The notes beneath the pieces were generated by a model. The model was not told the origin of the DNA. It saw only the letters and a list, made by a program, of their open reading frames with translations, and did not search any database. From Arthrobacter jiangjiafuii (GTDB taxonomy: Bacteria > Actinomycetota > Actinomycetes > Actinomycetales > Micrococcaceae), in the NCBI RefSeq assembly GCF_018622995.1, contig NZ_CP076022.1:2976001-3040000 (forward strand): a stretch of 64,000 bases of DNA, in the 5' to 3' direction. How positions within the stretch are numbered: the first letter of the stretch is position 1; the number at the start of each line of letters is the position of its first letter. The position numbers and the translations under genes are program-made. This document shows, in pieces, positions 32,260 to 40,693 of this stretch.

Positions 32260-33315
32260 ATGGCTGGTGCGGTTACTGTGCGGGACGTGGCAAGGCTCGC
32301 GAGCGTCTCGGCGTCCACCGTGTCCCGGGCCCTTTCGGCCTCCGACCTGGTGGCTCCCGTGACCCGCCAGAGGATCCTCGACGCCGCACAGCAGCTGGGT
32401 TACACCCCCAACAATTCGGCCCGCGGCCTCATTACCGGACGAACCAACAATTTCGGTCTGGTGGTGCCGGACCTGGAGAACCCGTACTTCGCCTCGGTGA
32501 CCAAGGGAGTGCAGGGCCGGGCACTGCGCGAGGGATATGCAGTGTTCGTCGCGGACTCCGACGAAGACGTCCGCTCGGAAATCGAACTGGTCCGGAAGCT
32601 CGCCAGCCAGGTGGACGGGTTGATTCTCTGTTCCCCCCGCATGTCCGACGAGGAACTGGCAGACATCACCGAAGGCACCACCACCGTGCTGATCAACCGC
32701 CGGCTGCCGGAGGTTGAGAGCATCACGGTGGATGACGCCGAAATTGTCCGCCAGGCACTGGGCCATCTGTACGCGCTGGGCCACCGCTGCGTCGCGTACG
32801 CAGGCGGCCCGGCCACTTCCTGGTCCGACGGGCAGCGCCGGCACGGCATCCATACGGCCCTGACCGACCTGCCCGGACTGGAAGTCATCGAAATCGGTTC
32901 CTTCACCCCGGTCTTCGGAGGCGGACAGTCAGCGGCGGACCTCGCCGTCGCCACCGGTGCCAGCGCCGTGCTGGCCTACAACGACCTCATGGCCCTGGGC
33001 ATCCTCTCCCGGCTCCAGGCCAGGGGAATCCAGGTTCCCCGGGATATGAGCGTGGTCGGGATCGACGACGTCAATGCCGCCACCCTCGTTTCACCCGCGC
33101 TCACCACCGTCCGTGCCCCGCTGCGAAAAGTGGGGACGGCCGCCGTCAATGCACTGATCGACGGCATCCGCCCGGAGAACCCCCGGCTTGAACCCGAAGC
33201 CCTTCCGGTGCAGCTGATTGTCCGCTCCTCCACTTCCGTTCCGCGTTCAGCAGTGCCCCTCACGTCCCGCGAAGAAGCCGGACCCAATGAAAGGTCAAGC
33301 AATGCGCATCACTAA
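32260..33315 (+). CDS. LacI family transcriptional regulator of hexuronate genes
   Basis: 351 residues. The helix-turn-helix and hinge occupy residues 6-55 (VTVRDVARLASVSASTVSRALS, then ILDAAQQLGYTPNNSARGL), followed by a periplasmic-binding-protein-like effector domain (FGLVVPDLENPYFASV to SVVGIDDVNAATLVSPALTTV). It is the first gene of the plus-strand operon and its end overlaps the next gene by 14 bases. Expected to bind the TGCAAACGATTGCA site 60 bases upstream and release it when a uronate or pathway intermediate binds. The C-terminal 20 residues extend past the family core. Confidence 0.88.
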   Translation: MAGAVTVRDVARLASVSASTVSRALSASDLVAPVTRQRILDAAQQLGYTPNNSARGLITGRTNNFGLVVPDLENPYFASVTKGVQGRALREGYAVFVADSDEDVRSEIELVRKLASQVDGLILCSPRMSDEELADITEGTTTVLINRRLPEVESITVDDAEIVRQALGHLYALGHRCVAYAGGPATSWSDGQRRHGIHTALTDLPGLEVIEIGSFTPVFGGGQSAADLAVATGASAVLAYNDLMALGILSRLQARGIQVPRDMSVVGIDDVNAATLVSPALTTVRAPLRKVGTAAVNALIDGIRPENPRLEPEALPVQLIVRSSTSVPRSAVPLTSREEAGPNERSSNAHH

Positions 33316-34525
33316 GAAAATGCAGATGGTTTCAGTCTTCGCGGCGGCCGCGGTGCTCGCCGCCGGTTGCGGGGCTCCGGGAAGCGATGCTGCCAGCACG
33401 CCGCTGGCCACCGGCGACGTGCCGGACAAGCCCTCGGAAGCCGTCACCCTCAACATTCTCGACGTGGCCGGCAACAAACAGCTGACCGGTGACATTTTCG
33501 ACTCCTTCGCCAAGGAAAACCCGGACATCATTTCCGAGGTCACCTGGGAGACGGCGGGGGCACCGGACATGGCCGGCAAGCTCAAGGCCCAGCAGCAGGC
33601 AGGAAACCTCCAGATCGACCTGGTGCTCACCGGCACCGATGGACTGTCCGCCGGGATCAGCGAGGACCTCTTCGTTCCCATTGCCGCTGACTTCTCAGAC
33701 CGGCTCTCCAATATGGAGAACTATCAGGAGCCGGCAGCGGAAATGCAGAAGCTCGCCCAGGACAAGGGCGTCGCCCTGACCTACTACCCCTCGGGTCCGC
33801 TGCTGGAATACAACCCAGACAAGGTGCCCAACCCGCCCACCACGGCCGAGGAACTGCTGGCCTGGACGCAGGAGAACCCCGGCAAGTTCGGCTACGCCCG
33901 ACCGGCCAACTCCGGGCCGGGCCGCACCTTCCTGATGGGCCTGCCGTACATTCTCGGCGACTCCGACCCGAAGGATCCCGAGGCCGGCTGGGCCAAGACC
34001 TGGGACTACCTCAAGCAGCTGAACCAGAACATCTCCTCGTATCCCACGGGAACCGGCGTCACCATGAACAACCTCAAGAACGGCACCTGGGACATGGCCA
34101 TGACCACCACCGGCTGGGACATCAACCCCCGCGCCCTGGAACAGGTTCCCGCCAATTTCAAGGTCCAGGCCCTGGAGGGGTTCACCTGGGTCACCGATGC
34201 CCAGTACGCCGTCGTACCCAAGGGCGTCTCCGAGGACACCATGTCGGCGATCCTGGCGGTTCTGCAGTACGCGCTGAGCCCGGAGCAGCAGGCCAAGACC
34301 TACGACTCCGGCTACTTCTACCCCGGCCCCGCAGTTGAGGACGTCACGCTGGACATGGCCCCGCAGTCCAGCCAGGACATCATCACCAAGTTCGGCCGGC
34401 CCGAATACGACGCCTTGATCGAGGACAATCCCAAGGCAACCCCCATCAGTGCAGAGGACCTCGTCACCGCGTTCAACACCTGGGACACCGAAGTGGCGAG
34501 CGGAAAGATTGAAGAAAAGAAATGA
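33302..34525 (+). CDS. Extracellular solute-binding lipoprotein (putative uronate receptor)
   Basis: 407 residues from the ATG at 33302 (AAAGG upstream), beginning MRITKKMQMVSVFAAAAVLAAGC; the Cys at about residue 23 is a lipobox. The mature protein has the family 1 extracellular-binding pattern (LNILDVAGNKQLTGDIFDSFAKENPDI). A YYPSGPLLEYNPDKVPNPPTT segment resembles polyamine/iron-type receptors of the PotD/AfuA group. It belongs to an operon with an ATPase and two permeases inside the hexuronate island, so glucuronate, galacturonate or an oligouronide is the expected ligand. That ligand is inference. Confidence 0.82.
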   Translation: MRITKKMQMVSVFAAAAVLAAGCGAPGSDAASTPLATGDVPDKPSEAVTLNILDVAGNKQLTGDIFDSFAKENPDIISEVTWETAGAPDMAGKLKAQQQAGNLQIDLVLTGTDGLSAGISEDLFVPIAADFSDRLSNMENYQEPAAEMQKLAQDKGVALTYYPSGPLLEYNPDKVPNPPTTAEELLAWTQENPGKFGYARPANSGPGRTFLMGLPYILGDSDPKDPEAGWAKTWDYLKQLNQNISSYPTGTGVTMNNLKNGTWDMAMTTTGWDINPRALEQVPANFKVQALEGFTWVTDAQYAVVPKGVSEDTMSAILAVLQYALSPEQQAKTYDSGYFYPGPAVEDVTLDMAPQSSQDIITKFGRPEYDALIEDNPKATPISAEDLVTAFNTWDTEVASGKIEEKK

Positions 34526-35652
34526 GCATTCAGGCAACCCGCTTCGATGAACTGGCGCTGGACCATGTGGCCCGCAATTTCGGCGGCCAGGCAGCCCTGA
34601 CCGACCTGAACCTGACCATCCGCAGCGGGGAGTTCATTGCCCTGCTGGGGCCGTCGGGCTGCGGCAAGTCCACGGCACTGAACTGCCTGGCCGGGCTCCT
34701 CCCCCTCACCGGAGGGCGGATCCTGATGGACGGCCGGCAGATTGACGGCCTGCCGCCGGAAAAGCGCGGCTTCGGCATGGTCTTCCAGAACTACGCGCTC
34801 TTTCCGCATCTGTCGGTGGAGAAGAACATTGCCTTCGGCCTGGAAATGCGCAATGTTCCCCGGACCGAGCTGAAGGCGCGCGTGGCCGAAGCCATTGAAC
34901 TGGTCCAGCTGGGACCGCATGCCAAGAAGCTGCCCGGCCAGATGTCCGGCGGCCAGCAGCAGCGCGTCGCCATTGCGCGCGCCGTGGTCCTGCGCCCGCC
35001 GCTGGTGCTGATGGACGAGCCGCTGTCCAACCTGGACGCCAAGCTGCGGCTGGAAATGCGGACCGAGATCCGGCGGCTGCACCAGTCCCTGGGGCTGACC
35101 ACCATCTACGTCACGCACGACCAGGAGGAAGCCCTGTCCCTGGCGGACCGGCTCGTGGTCCTGCGGCAGGGCGAGGTGCAGCAGGTGGGGACCCCGCAGG
35201 ACCTGCACGAGCAGCCGGTGAACTGGCATGTGGCGGACTTCATGGGCTACCGGAACCTGCTCGACGGCGTCGTCGAACGCGTCAGCGGGACCTCGGTGAC
35301 GGTCTCGGTGGCGGGAACCACCATGACCGGATCCGCGAAGCAGCCAATGGCCGCCGGCGACAAGGTCAAGGTGGGACTGCGGCCGGAGGACTTCAGCATT
35401 GCCGAACCCGGCACACCCGCCGCGGGCAGCACCGCGCTGGAGGCAACAGTGGAGGTGGTGGAATACCAGGGCCGCGAGTTCGCGGTGGAAGTGCGCACCG
35501 ACGGCGGGCAGGCGCTGCATATCCGCTCGCCGCTGGCACCGGCGCCCGGAGAGCGGATCACCGTGTCCGCCCCGCACCAGCGGGTCCTGGTGTTCCCCGA
35601 GTCGTTGGAGAGCCCCGCCCCGGACCGCCAGCTGCAGGGCGTGGCGCCGTGA
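34522..35652 (+). CDS. ABC transporter ATP-binding protein (PotA/UgpC type with TOBE domain)
   Basis: A 376-residue ATPase. Walker [10 protein letters not shown] is near residue 43, the Q-loop in GMVFQNYALFPHLSV, signature [14 protein letters not shown] near 139, Walker B VLMDEPLSNLD near 160 and the switch histidine in YVTHDQEEALSLADR. Residues about 290-360 form a TOBE regulatory domain (VKVGLRPEDFSI). It overlaps the binding-protein stop by ATGA. It energises the two following permeases; MsmX/UgpC-like ATPases can serve several transporters. Confidence 0.92.
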   Translation: MSIQATRFDELALDHVARNFGGQAALTDLNLTIRSGEFIALLGPSGCGKSTALNCLAGLLPLTGGRILMDGRQIDGLPPEKRGFGMVFQNYALFPHLSVEKNIAFGLEMRNVPRTELKARVAEAIELVQLGPHAKKLPGQMSGGQQQRVAIARAVVLRPPLVLMDEPLSNLDAKLRLEMRTEIRRLHQSLGLTTIYVTHDQEEALSLADRLVVLRQGEVQQVGTPQDLHEQPVNWHVADFMGYRNLLDGVVERVSGTSVTVSVAGTTMTGSAKQPMAAGDKVKVGLRPEDFSIAEPGTPAAGSTALEATVEVVEYQGREFAVEVRTDGGQALHIRSPLAPAPGERITVSAPHQRVLVFPESLESPAPDRQLQGVAP

Positions 35653-36575
35653 CCGTGGGCACGGGGAAGGCGGCAAAACCCAGGCGGCGGGAACCGACGT
35701 CACGGCCTGCCCTGTCCCACCGGCTCGCCGAGCGCGGCATCGACCGCCTGCTCCTGCTGCTGGTACCGGCGCTGCTGTTCGCGCTGGTGCTGTTCGTGTA
35801 TCCGTTCATGTACGGGCTTGGCCTGTCCTTCCAGCCGAAGGAAGGCGGACTGTTCGGTGCGTACATCAAGTTCTTCACCGATCCGTCGATGCGCGGACTG
35901 GAATCCATCTGGATCACGCTCAAGCTTGCCGTTCCGGCCGCGGTGTTCAATGTGGCCGCGTCCATCCCCATCGCCTACAAGATGCGGGGCAAGTTCCGCG
36001 GGAAACGGGCACTGACCACGGTGCTCGTGGTGCCGATCACCCTGGGCACCGTGCTGACCGCCGAAGGCCTGCTCAACTTCTTCGGACAGCGGGGCTGGCT
36101 CAACCGGTTCCTGGAGGTACTCGGCGTCGGTCCGCTGGATCTGGTCCAGAACTACTGGGGCGTGCTCTGGTCGCTGATCATTTCGGGGTTCCCCTTCGCG
36201 TTCCTGCTCATCCTCTCCTATCTCTCCGGGATCGATCCGTCGCTGGAGGCAGCGGCGCAGACCCTGGGCGCCGACTGGAAGCAGCGGTTCCGGAAGATCA
36301 CCCTGCCGCTGCTGGCCCCGGGGCTGGCGATCACGTTCTGCCTGACCTTCGTGCTCGCGTTCAGCGTCTTTCCATCGGCCATCCTGGTCGGTGATCCCTC
36401 GGGTTCCACCCGGGTTATCGCCTACGTCGCGTACAACGCCTGGGGACAGCAGTTCGACTATCCCCTGGCCTCTGCCGCAGCCATTGTCATGGGTGCCGTG
36501 GAGCTGCTAGTCATCATCCTGGTGCTGCTGTGGCGGTCCCGGATGTACAAGGGAACTACCGGAGGTAAGGGCTGA
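35649..36575 (+). CDS. ABC transporter permease (PotB-like)
   Basis: A 308-residue permease starting with GTG at 35649 (GTGA overlap with the ATPase). A 40-residue basic N-terminus precedes the first helix (LLLLLVPALLFALVLFVYPFMYGLGLSF). The coupling loop is the EAA-type SLEAAAQTLGADWKQRFRKITLPLLAPG near residue 200. It pairs with the next gene, whose start shares one base with this stop. Confidence 0.87.
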   Translation: MTVGTGKAAKPRRREPTSRPALSHRLAERGIDRLLLLLVPALLFALVLFVYPFMYGLGLSFQPKEGGLFGAYIKFFTDPSMRGLESIWITLKLAVPAAVFNVAASIPIAYKMRGKFRGKRALTTVLVVPITLGTVLTAEGLLNFFGQRGWLNRFLEVLGVGPLDLVQNYWGVLWSLIISGFPFAFLLILSYLSGIDPSLEAAAQTLGADWKQRFRKITLPLLAPGLAITFCLTFVLAFSVFPSAILVGDPSGSTRVIAYVAYNAWGQQFDYPLASAAAIVMGAVELLVIILVLLWRSRMYKGTTGGKG

Positions 36576-37462
36576 TGAGCACTGCAACTCTCAAGACCAG
36601 GGATGCGACGACGGCGCCCGGCCGTCCTCCGCGCCGGGCACTGAAAGCCACTCCGGGAACGTTCCTGGTCTGGGGCGGCATGGCGCTGTTCCTGATCCTG
36701 CTGCTGGGCGTGGTCTCCTCGGTGCTGGTCAATTCCTTTGCCGGGCAGTGGTTCGATACCTGGCTGCCGTCCAGTTACACCACCTCCTGGTACGGCGAAG
36801 CCTGGCGCGAGTACGACCTCAGCCAGGTGGTCAGCACCACGCTGATCGTGGCGGTCGCCGTCGTCGGCATCTCCGTCCTCATCGGTGCGCCGGCCTCCTA
36901 CGTCCTGGCCCGGCGCAACTTCCCCGGCAAACCGCTGGTGATGCTCGTGTTCCTGCTGCCGATCATGATGCCGCCCATCACCTACGGCATCCCGCTGGCC
37001 ACCCTGCTGACCTATTACCACCTGGCACCGGGCCTGACCGGCGTCATCCTGGCCAACCTGGTGCCGTCGGTGCCCTTTGTCATCCTGACCATGACCCCCT
37101 TCATCGAGCAGATCAACCCGTCCATCGAGTCGGCTGCCCGGATGTGCGGGGCGAACATGACGCGGCTGTTCACCAGGATCCTGGCTCCCCTGCTGGTTCC
37201 CGGGATCCTCGCCGCAGCCGTGCTGGTGCTGGTCCGGACCGTGGGCATGTTTGAGCTCACCTTCCTGACCTCCGATTCGCGGTCCGACACCCTCGTGGTG
37301 GCACTGTTCACCGCGATGACCGGGGCCGGGATCCGCGCCCAGCAGTCGGTGGATGCCATGGCTGTGATCTACATGCTGATGATGATGGTGATGCTGGTCA
37401 TTGCGCTGCGGTTCGTCAATCCCACCCAGCTGGTGTCGCAGGTCCGTGAAGATGTCGACTGA
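36575..37462 (+). CDS. ABC transporter permease (PotC-like)
   Basis: A 295-residue permease, second half of the channel. The EAA-type loop is SIESAARMCGANMTRLFTRILAPLLVPGI near residue 190, and the MPPITYGIPLATLL stretch near 130 is typical of spermidine/putrescine- and iron-type permeases. It shares a base with the previous stop (TGATG), and its last 11 bases overlap the reductase gene, so the transporter and the reductase are translationally linked. Confidence 0.87.
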   Translation: MSTATLKTRDATTAPGRPPRRALKATPGTFLVWGGMALFLILLLGVVSSVLVNSFAGQWFDTWLPSSYTTSWYGEAWREYDLSQVVSTTLIVAVAVVGISVLIGAPASYVLARRNFPGKPLVMLVFLLPIMMPPITYGIPLATLLTYYHLAPGLTGVILANLVPSVPFVILTMTPFIEQINPSIESAARMCGANMTRLFTRILAPLLVPGILAAAVLVLVRTVGMFELTFLTSDSRSDTLVVALFTAMTGAGIRAQQSVDAMAVIYMLMMMVMLVIALRFVNPTQLVSQVREDVD

Positions 37463-38987
37463 TCCGTCGCTGCCGGGCGGGGAGACGGAGGCGGCTGCGG
37501 GGCTCCGGACCCTGGAGCGGCTCAGCCTGGCAGCGCTGGAGAAGCTGGGGCCGGGGGCCGCCTCGGCTCCGGGCGTGGATCCACGCGGACTGGAGATCGG
37601 CGTCGTGCACTTCGGACTGGGGGCGTTCCACCGTGCGCACCAGGCGGTGTTCACCGAGGACGCGTCCTCGCTCACCGGCGATACAGGGTGGGGCATCCTG
37701 GGGGTGACCGGGCGGTCGGCCCGGGTCGCCGATGCGCTGGCTCCGCAGGACGGGCTGTATTCCGTTCTCACCAAGGGCCGGGCATCGTCGCTGCGGGTTA
37801 TCGGATCGATCCGGTCGGCGGTGTCACCGGGGCGGGATACCCCGCTGGTGATCCGCACGCTGGCCGCCGCCGGAACGTCGGTGGCGTCGCTGACCATCAC
37901 GGAAAAGGGATACCGGCGCGACGCCGCCGGACACCTGCACCGAAGCGATCCGGATGTCGCGGCTGACCTGGCAGCCCTGAAAACGGAGGCACGTTCCGGG
38001 GCAGGGGCCCCTGCTGAACCGGCCCGGACACCGCTGGGCCTGCTGACGCGCGGATTGTTTGCCCGTTACCGGGCCCACGGGGCGCCACTGTCCGTAATGT
38101 CGTGTGACAACCTGAGCAAGAACGGGGCCCTGACCCGCACGCTGGTCACGGAGTTCGCCGCCGCTGCCGGCGGGGGCTTCGCTGACTGGGTGGGTGACGC
38201 CGTCGGCTTCCCCTCCACCATGGTGGACCGCATTGTTCCGGCAACTACCGATGCGGACCGGCGCCGGGCCGCGGAGCTGCTGGGCCTGTGGGACGAAGGG
38301 CTGGTGGTCGCTGAGCCCTTCGGGCAATGGGTCCTGGAGGATGCGTTCACCGCTGCCCGCCCCGCCTGGGAGCAGGCCGGGGCCACCATCACGGCCGATG
38401 TTGCGCCCTTTGAAACCGCCAAACTGCGGCTGCTCAACGGTACGCATTCCCTGCTGGCGTACCTGGGTGCGCTGAAGGGCCACCGGACCATCGCGGAGGC
38501 CGCCGCGGATCCGGAGCTGGCCGATGCCGCCGCGGCGCTGCAGGGCGAAGCGATGCGGACCCTGGTTCCACCCGCCGGACTGGATCTGGCCGAGTATGCC
38601 GAGTCCATCCTGGCCCGCTTCAGGAACCCGGCGCTGGGACACACCACCGTGCAGGTCGCCATGGACGGTTCCGAAAAACTACCCATCCGGGCGCTGGGAA
38701 CTGCTGCGGATCTGCTGGAACAAGGGGTGGTTCCCGACGCCGTCGCCCGGCTTGTTGCCGGCTGGATGGCCTACGTGTTCCTGGGCCGGGACAGCTACGG
38801 ACACGAGCTGCCGCTGGATGATCCGATCGCCGGGGTGCTCACCGACACCGCACGCGGACCGGCGGGCGGGCTCGCCGACCGGATGTTCGGGCTGGACACG
38901 GTGTTCCCGCCCGCCGTGGCCGGTCATCCGGGGTTCCGGAGCGCTGTGGCCAGCCACCTTGCGGAGCTGTTGAGGGAGAGCGCTTAG
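37452..38987 (+). CDS. uxuB: Mannitol dehydrogenase family hexuronate reductase (D-fructuronate reductase)
   Basis: A 511-residue NAD-dependent long-chain polyol dehydrogenase family member. It would reduce D-fructuronate to D-mannonate for ManD. The N-terminal dinucleotide fold shows IGVVHFGLGAFHRAHQAVF (about residues 40-58). The catalytic KxxxxNxxH pattern is KLRLLNGTHSLLAYLG near residue 325. The GDAVGFPSTMVDRIVP block is also family-typical. I start at the ATG at 37452 rather than an upstream in-frame start inside the permease gene. No separate tagaturonate reductase is present, so it may also supply altronate for UxaA; that is inference. Confidence 0.85.
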   Translation: MSTDPSLPGGETEAAAGLRTLERLSLAALEKLGPGAASAPGVDPRGLEIGVVHFGLGAFHRAHQAVFTEDASSLTGDTGWGILGVTGRSARVADALAPQDGLYSVLTKGRASSLRVIGSIRSAVSPGRDTPLVIRTLAAAGTSVASLTITEKGYRRDAAGHLHRSDPDVAADLAALKTEARSGAGAPAEPARTPLGLLTRGLFARYRAHGAPLSVMSCDNLSKNGALTRTLVTEFAAAAGGGFADWVGDAVGFPSTMVDRIVPATTDADRRRAAELLGLWDEGLVVAEPFGQWVLEDAFTAARPAWEQAGATITADVAPFETAKLRLLNGTHSLLAYLGALKGHRTIAEAAADPELADAAAALQGEAMRTLVPPAGLDLAEYAESILARFRNPALGHTTVQVAMDGSEKLPIRALGTAADLLEQGVVPDAVARLVAGWMAYVFLGRDSYGHELPLDDPIAGVLTDTARGPAGGLADRMFGLDTVFPPAVAGHPGFRSAVASHLAELLRESA

Positions 38988-39010
38988 CGCCGGGCCCTAA
39001 CGGCCCGGCG
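38988..39010. terminator. Bidirectional hairpin between uxuB and the ferredoxin reductase gene
   Basis: CGCCGGGCC, loop CTAAC, GGCCCGGCG: a perfect 9-bp stem directly after the uxuB stop and 32 bases from the convergent gene stop. No long T-run on either side. Confidence 0.65.
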
Positions 39011-39041
39011 TCGGGCGTCGGCTGAGACGGGTCGCCAGGCT

Positions 39042-40463
39042 TTACTGGCCGCGGGCGACCCGGATCATTTCCTCGCGGTCGACAACCTTCACGCGCTCGC
39101 GCACGAGTTCACCGGTCGCCGGATCCGGGTGCACGTAGGAGGCGCCCAGGCTCTTTTCGTAGGCGTCCAGCTTCAGCCAGCCCTCCCACGTGGTGTATTC
39201 GACGCCGCGGTCCTCGAGCAGCTTGATGATGGCATCCTCATCCGGCTCCTCGGCGGCCGGCAGGCCCAGCCGGTCCTCGAGCAGGAAGCCGATGGTCTCC
39301 AGCGCGTCGCCCTTGGTGTGGCCGATCAGGCCCACGGGTCCGCGCTTGATCCAGCCGGTGGTGTAGATGCCCGGAACCGGGGTCCCGGACTCGTCGATGA
39401 CGCGGCCGCCGTCGTTCGGGATCACGCCGCGGCGGGAGTCGAAGCCCACTTCCGGAAGCTCGGAGCCGAAGTAGCCGATGGCGCGGTACACGGCCTGGAC
39501 CGGGTAGTCGACGATTTCGCCGGTGCCGCGGGCGTTGCCGGTGCCGTCAAGCTCGTTGCGCTCAAACTTCATGCCGCCGACCTTGCCGGGATTGGCCGGG
39601 TCCTCGTAGATCTCCACCGGGCTGTGCAGGAAGTGCAGGTGCAGGCGGCGGGAGGCGCCGGTGTCCTGCTCCTCGACCAGCCAGTTGGTCAGGGTGTTGA
39701 CCATGGTCTTGGTCTGGTTGTTGGAGCGGATCTGCTCGTCGGAGCCCTCGTCGAATTCAAAGTCCTCGGGGTAGAGCACAATGTCCACGTCGCGCGAGTG
39801 CGAGAGCTCGCGCAGTTCCAGCGGAGTGAACTTCACCTGCGCCGGGCCGCGGCGGCCGAAGATATGCACGTCGGTGACGGGCGACTTCTTCAGTCCCTCG
39901 TAAACGTTGTCCGGAATCTCGGTGGTCAGCAGGTCGTCGGCGTGCTTGGAGAGGATGCGGGCCACGTCCAGGGCCACGTTGCCGTTGCCGATCACGGCAA
40001 CTTCCTTGGCATCCAGCGGCCACTCGCGCGGCACATCGGGGTGTCCGTCGTACCAGGAGACAAAGTCAGCGCCGCCGAAGGAGCCTTCAAGCTCCACACC
40101 GGGAATGCTCATGTCCGCATCCTTGATGGCCCCGGTGGCGAAGATGATGGCATCGTAGAAATGCCGGAAATCGGTGAGGGTCAGGTCCTTGCCGTAGTGG
40201 ACGTTCCCCAGGAAACGGATGTCGCCGCGGTCCATGACCTTGTGCAGGGCGTTGACGATGCCCTTGATCCGCGGGTGGTCAGGAGCCACGCCGTAGCGGA
40301 TCAGGCCGTACGGCGCCGGGTACTTGTCGAAGAGGTCGATGCTGACCTCGAAATCCCGTTCAGCTTTGGTAAGGATATCTGCGGCATAAACACCGGCAGG
40401 GCCAGCGCCGATAATGGCGACTCGCATGGGGCGCTGCGACCGGTCCGCGGCTGAATTAGACAC
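39042..40463 (-). CDS. fprA: Ferredoxin/adrenodoxin-type NADP+ reductase (FprA family)
   Basis: A 473-residue FAD protein that passes electrons between NADPH and ferredoxins serving cytochromes P450 or other enzymes. FAD motif VAIIGAGPAGVYAADIL starts near residue 15, and the second Rossmann motif VAVIGNGNVALDVARIL is near 150. The ATG-TGW motif-like GIYTTGWIKRGPVGLIGHTKGDA near residue 375 is diagnostic of adrenodoxin reductase relatives. I chose the GTG at 40463 because AAGGACTATCA precedes it; the frame continues 15 codons upstream. No partner ferredoxin is in the window. Confidence 0.9.
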   Translation of the reverse strand: MSNSAADRSQRPMRVAIIGAGPAGVYAADILTKAERDFEVSIDLFDKYPAPYGLIRYGVAPDHPRIKGIVNALHKVMDRGDIRFLGNVHYGKDLTLTDFRHFYDAIIFATGAIKDADMSIPGVELEGSFGGADFVSWYDGHPDVPREWPLDAKEVAVIGNGNVALDVARILSKHADDLLTTEIPDNVYEGLKKSPVTDVHIFGRRGPAQVKFTPLELRELSHSRDVDIVLYPEDFEFDEGSDEQIRSNNQTKTMVNTLTNWLVEEQDTGASRRLHLHFLHSPVEIYEDPANPGKVGGMKFERNELDGTGNARGTGEIVDYPVQAVYRAIGYFGSELPEVGFDSRRGVIPNDGGRVIDESGTPVPGIYTTGWIKRGPVGLIGHTKGDALETIGFLLEDRLGLPAAEEPDEDAIIKLLEDRGVEYTTWEGWLKLDAYEKSLGASYVHPDPATGELVRERVKVVDREEMIRVARGQ

Positions 40464-40516
40464 TGATAGTCCTTCGTCTCGGGGAAAACCTCGTGCGGAA
40501 TAACGCACAGTTTCCT

Positions 40517-40545
40517 ATTCTAAATGCCGGGCACGACGGCGTCTA
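40517..40545 (-). promoter_or_regulatory. Promoter of the ferredoxin reductase gene
   Basis: Minus-strand TAGACG (40540-40545), 17-nt spacing, TAGAAT (40517-40522), about 55 bases before the GTG start. Good match to housekeeping sigma consensus. Confidence 0.6.
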
Positions 40546-40655
40546 AACGGTTCCGCAGTCATGTTCCCCGACGGGGCCGTGCTGCCGGCTGCCGCCCCGT
40601 CCCCTCGGGCCCGGCGGCGGTCTCCGCTGTTAGCGGACGGTGCCCGCAGCCCTCT

Positions 40656-40684
40656 TTGGGAATACCCGGCGCGGCCCGTATGTT
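40656..40684 (+). promoter_or_regulatory. Promoter of rarD, probably leaderless
   Basis: TTGGGA (40656-40661), 17-nt spacing, TATGTT (40679-40684). The predicted start point falls within a few bases of the GTG at 40694, and there is no ribosome-binding sequence before that codon. Confidence 0.5.
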
Positions 40685-40693
40685 GTCGCTCAC

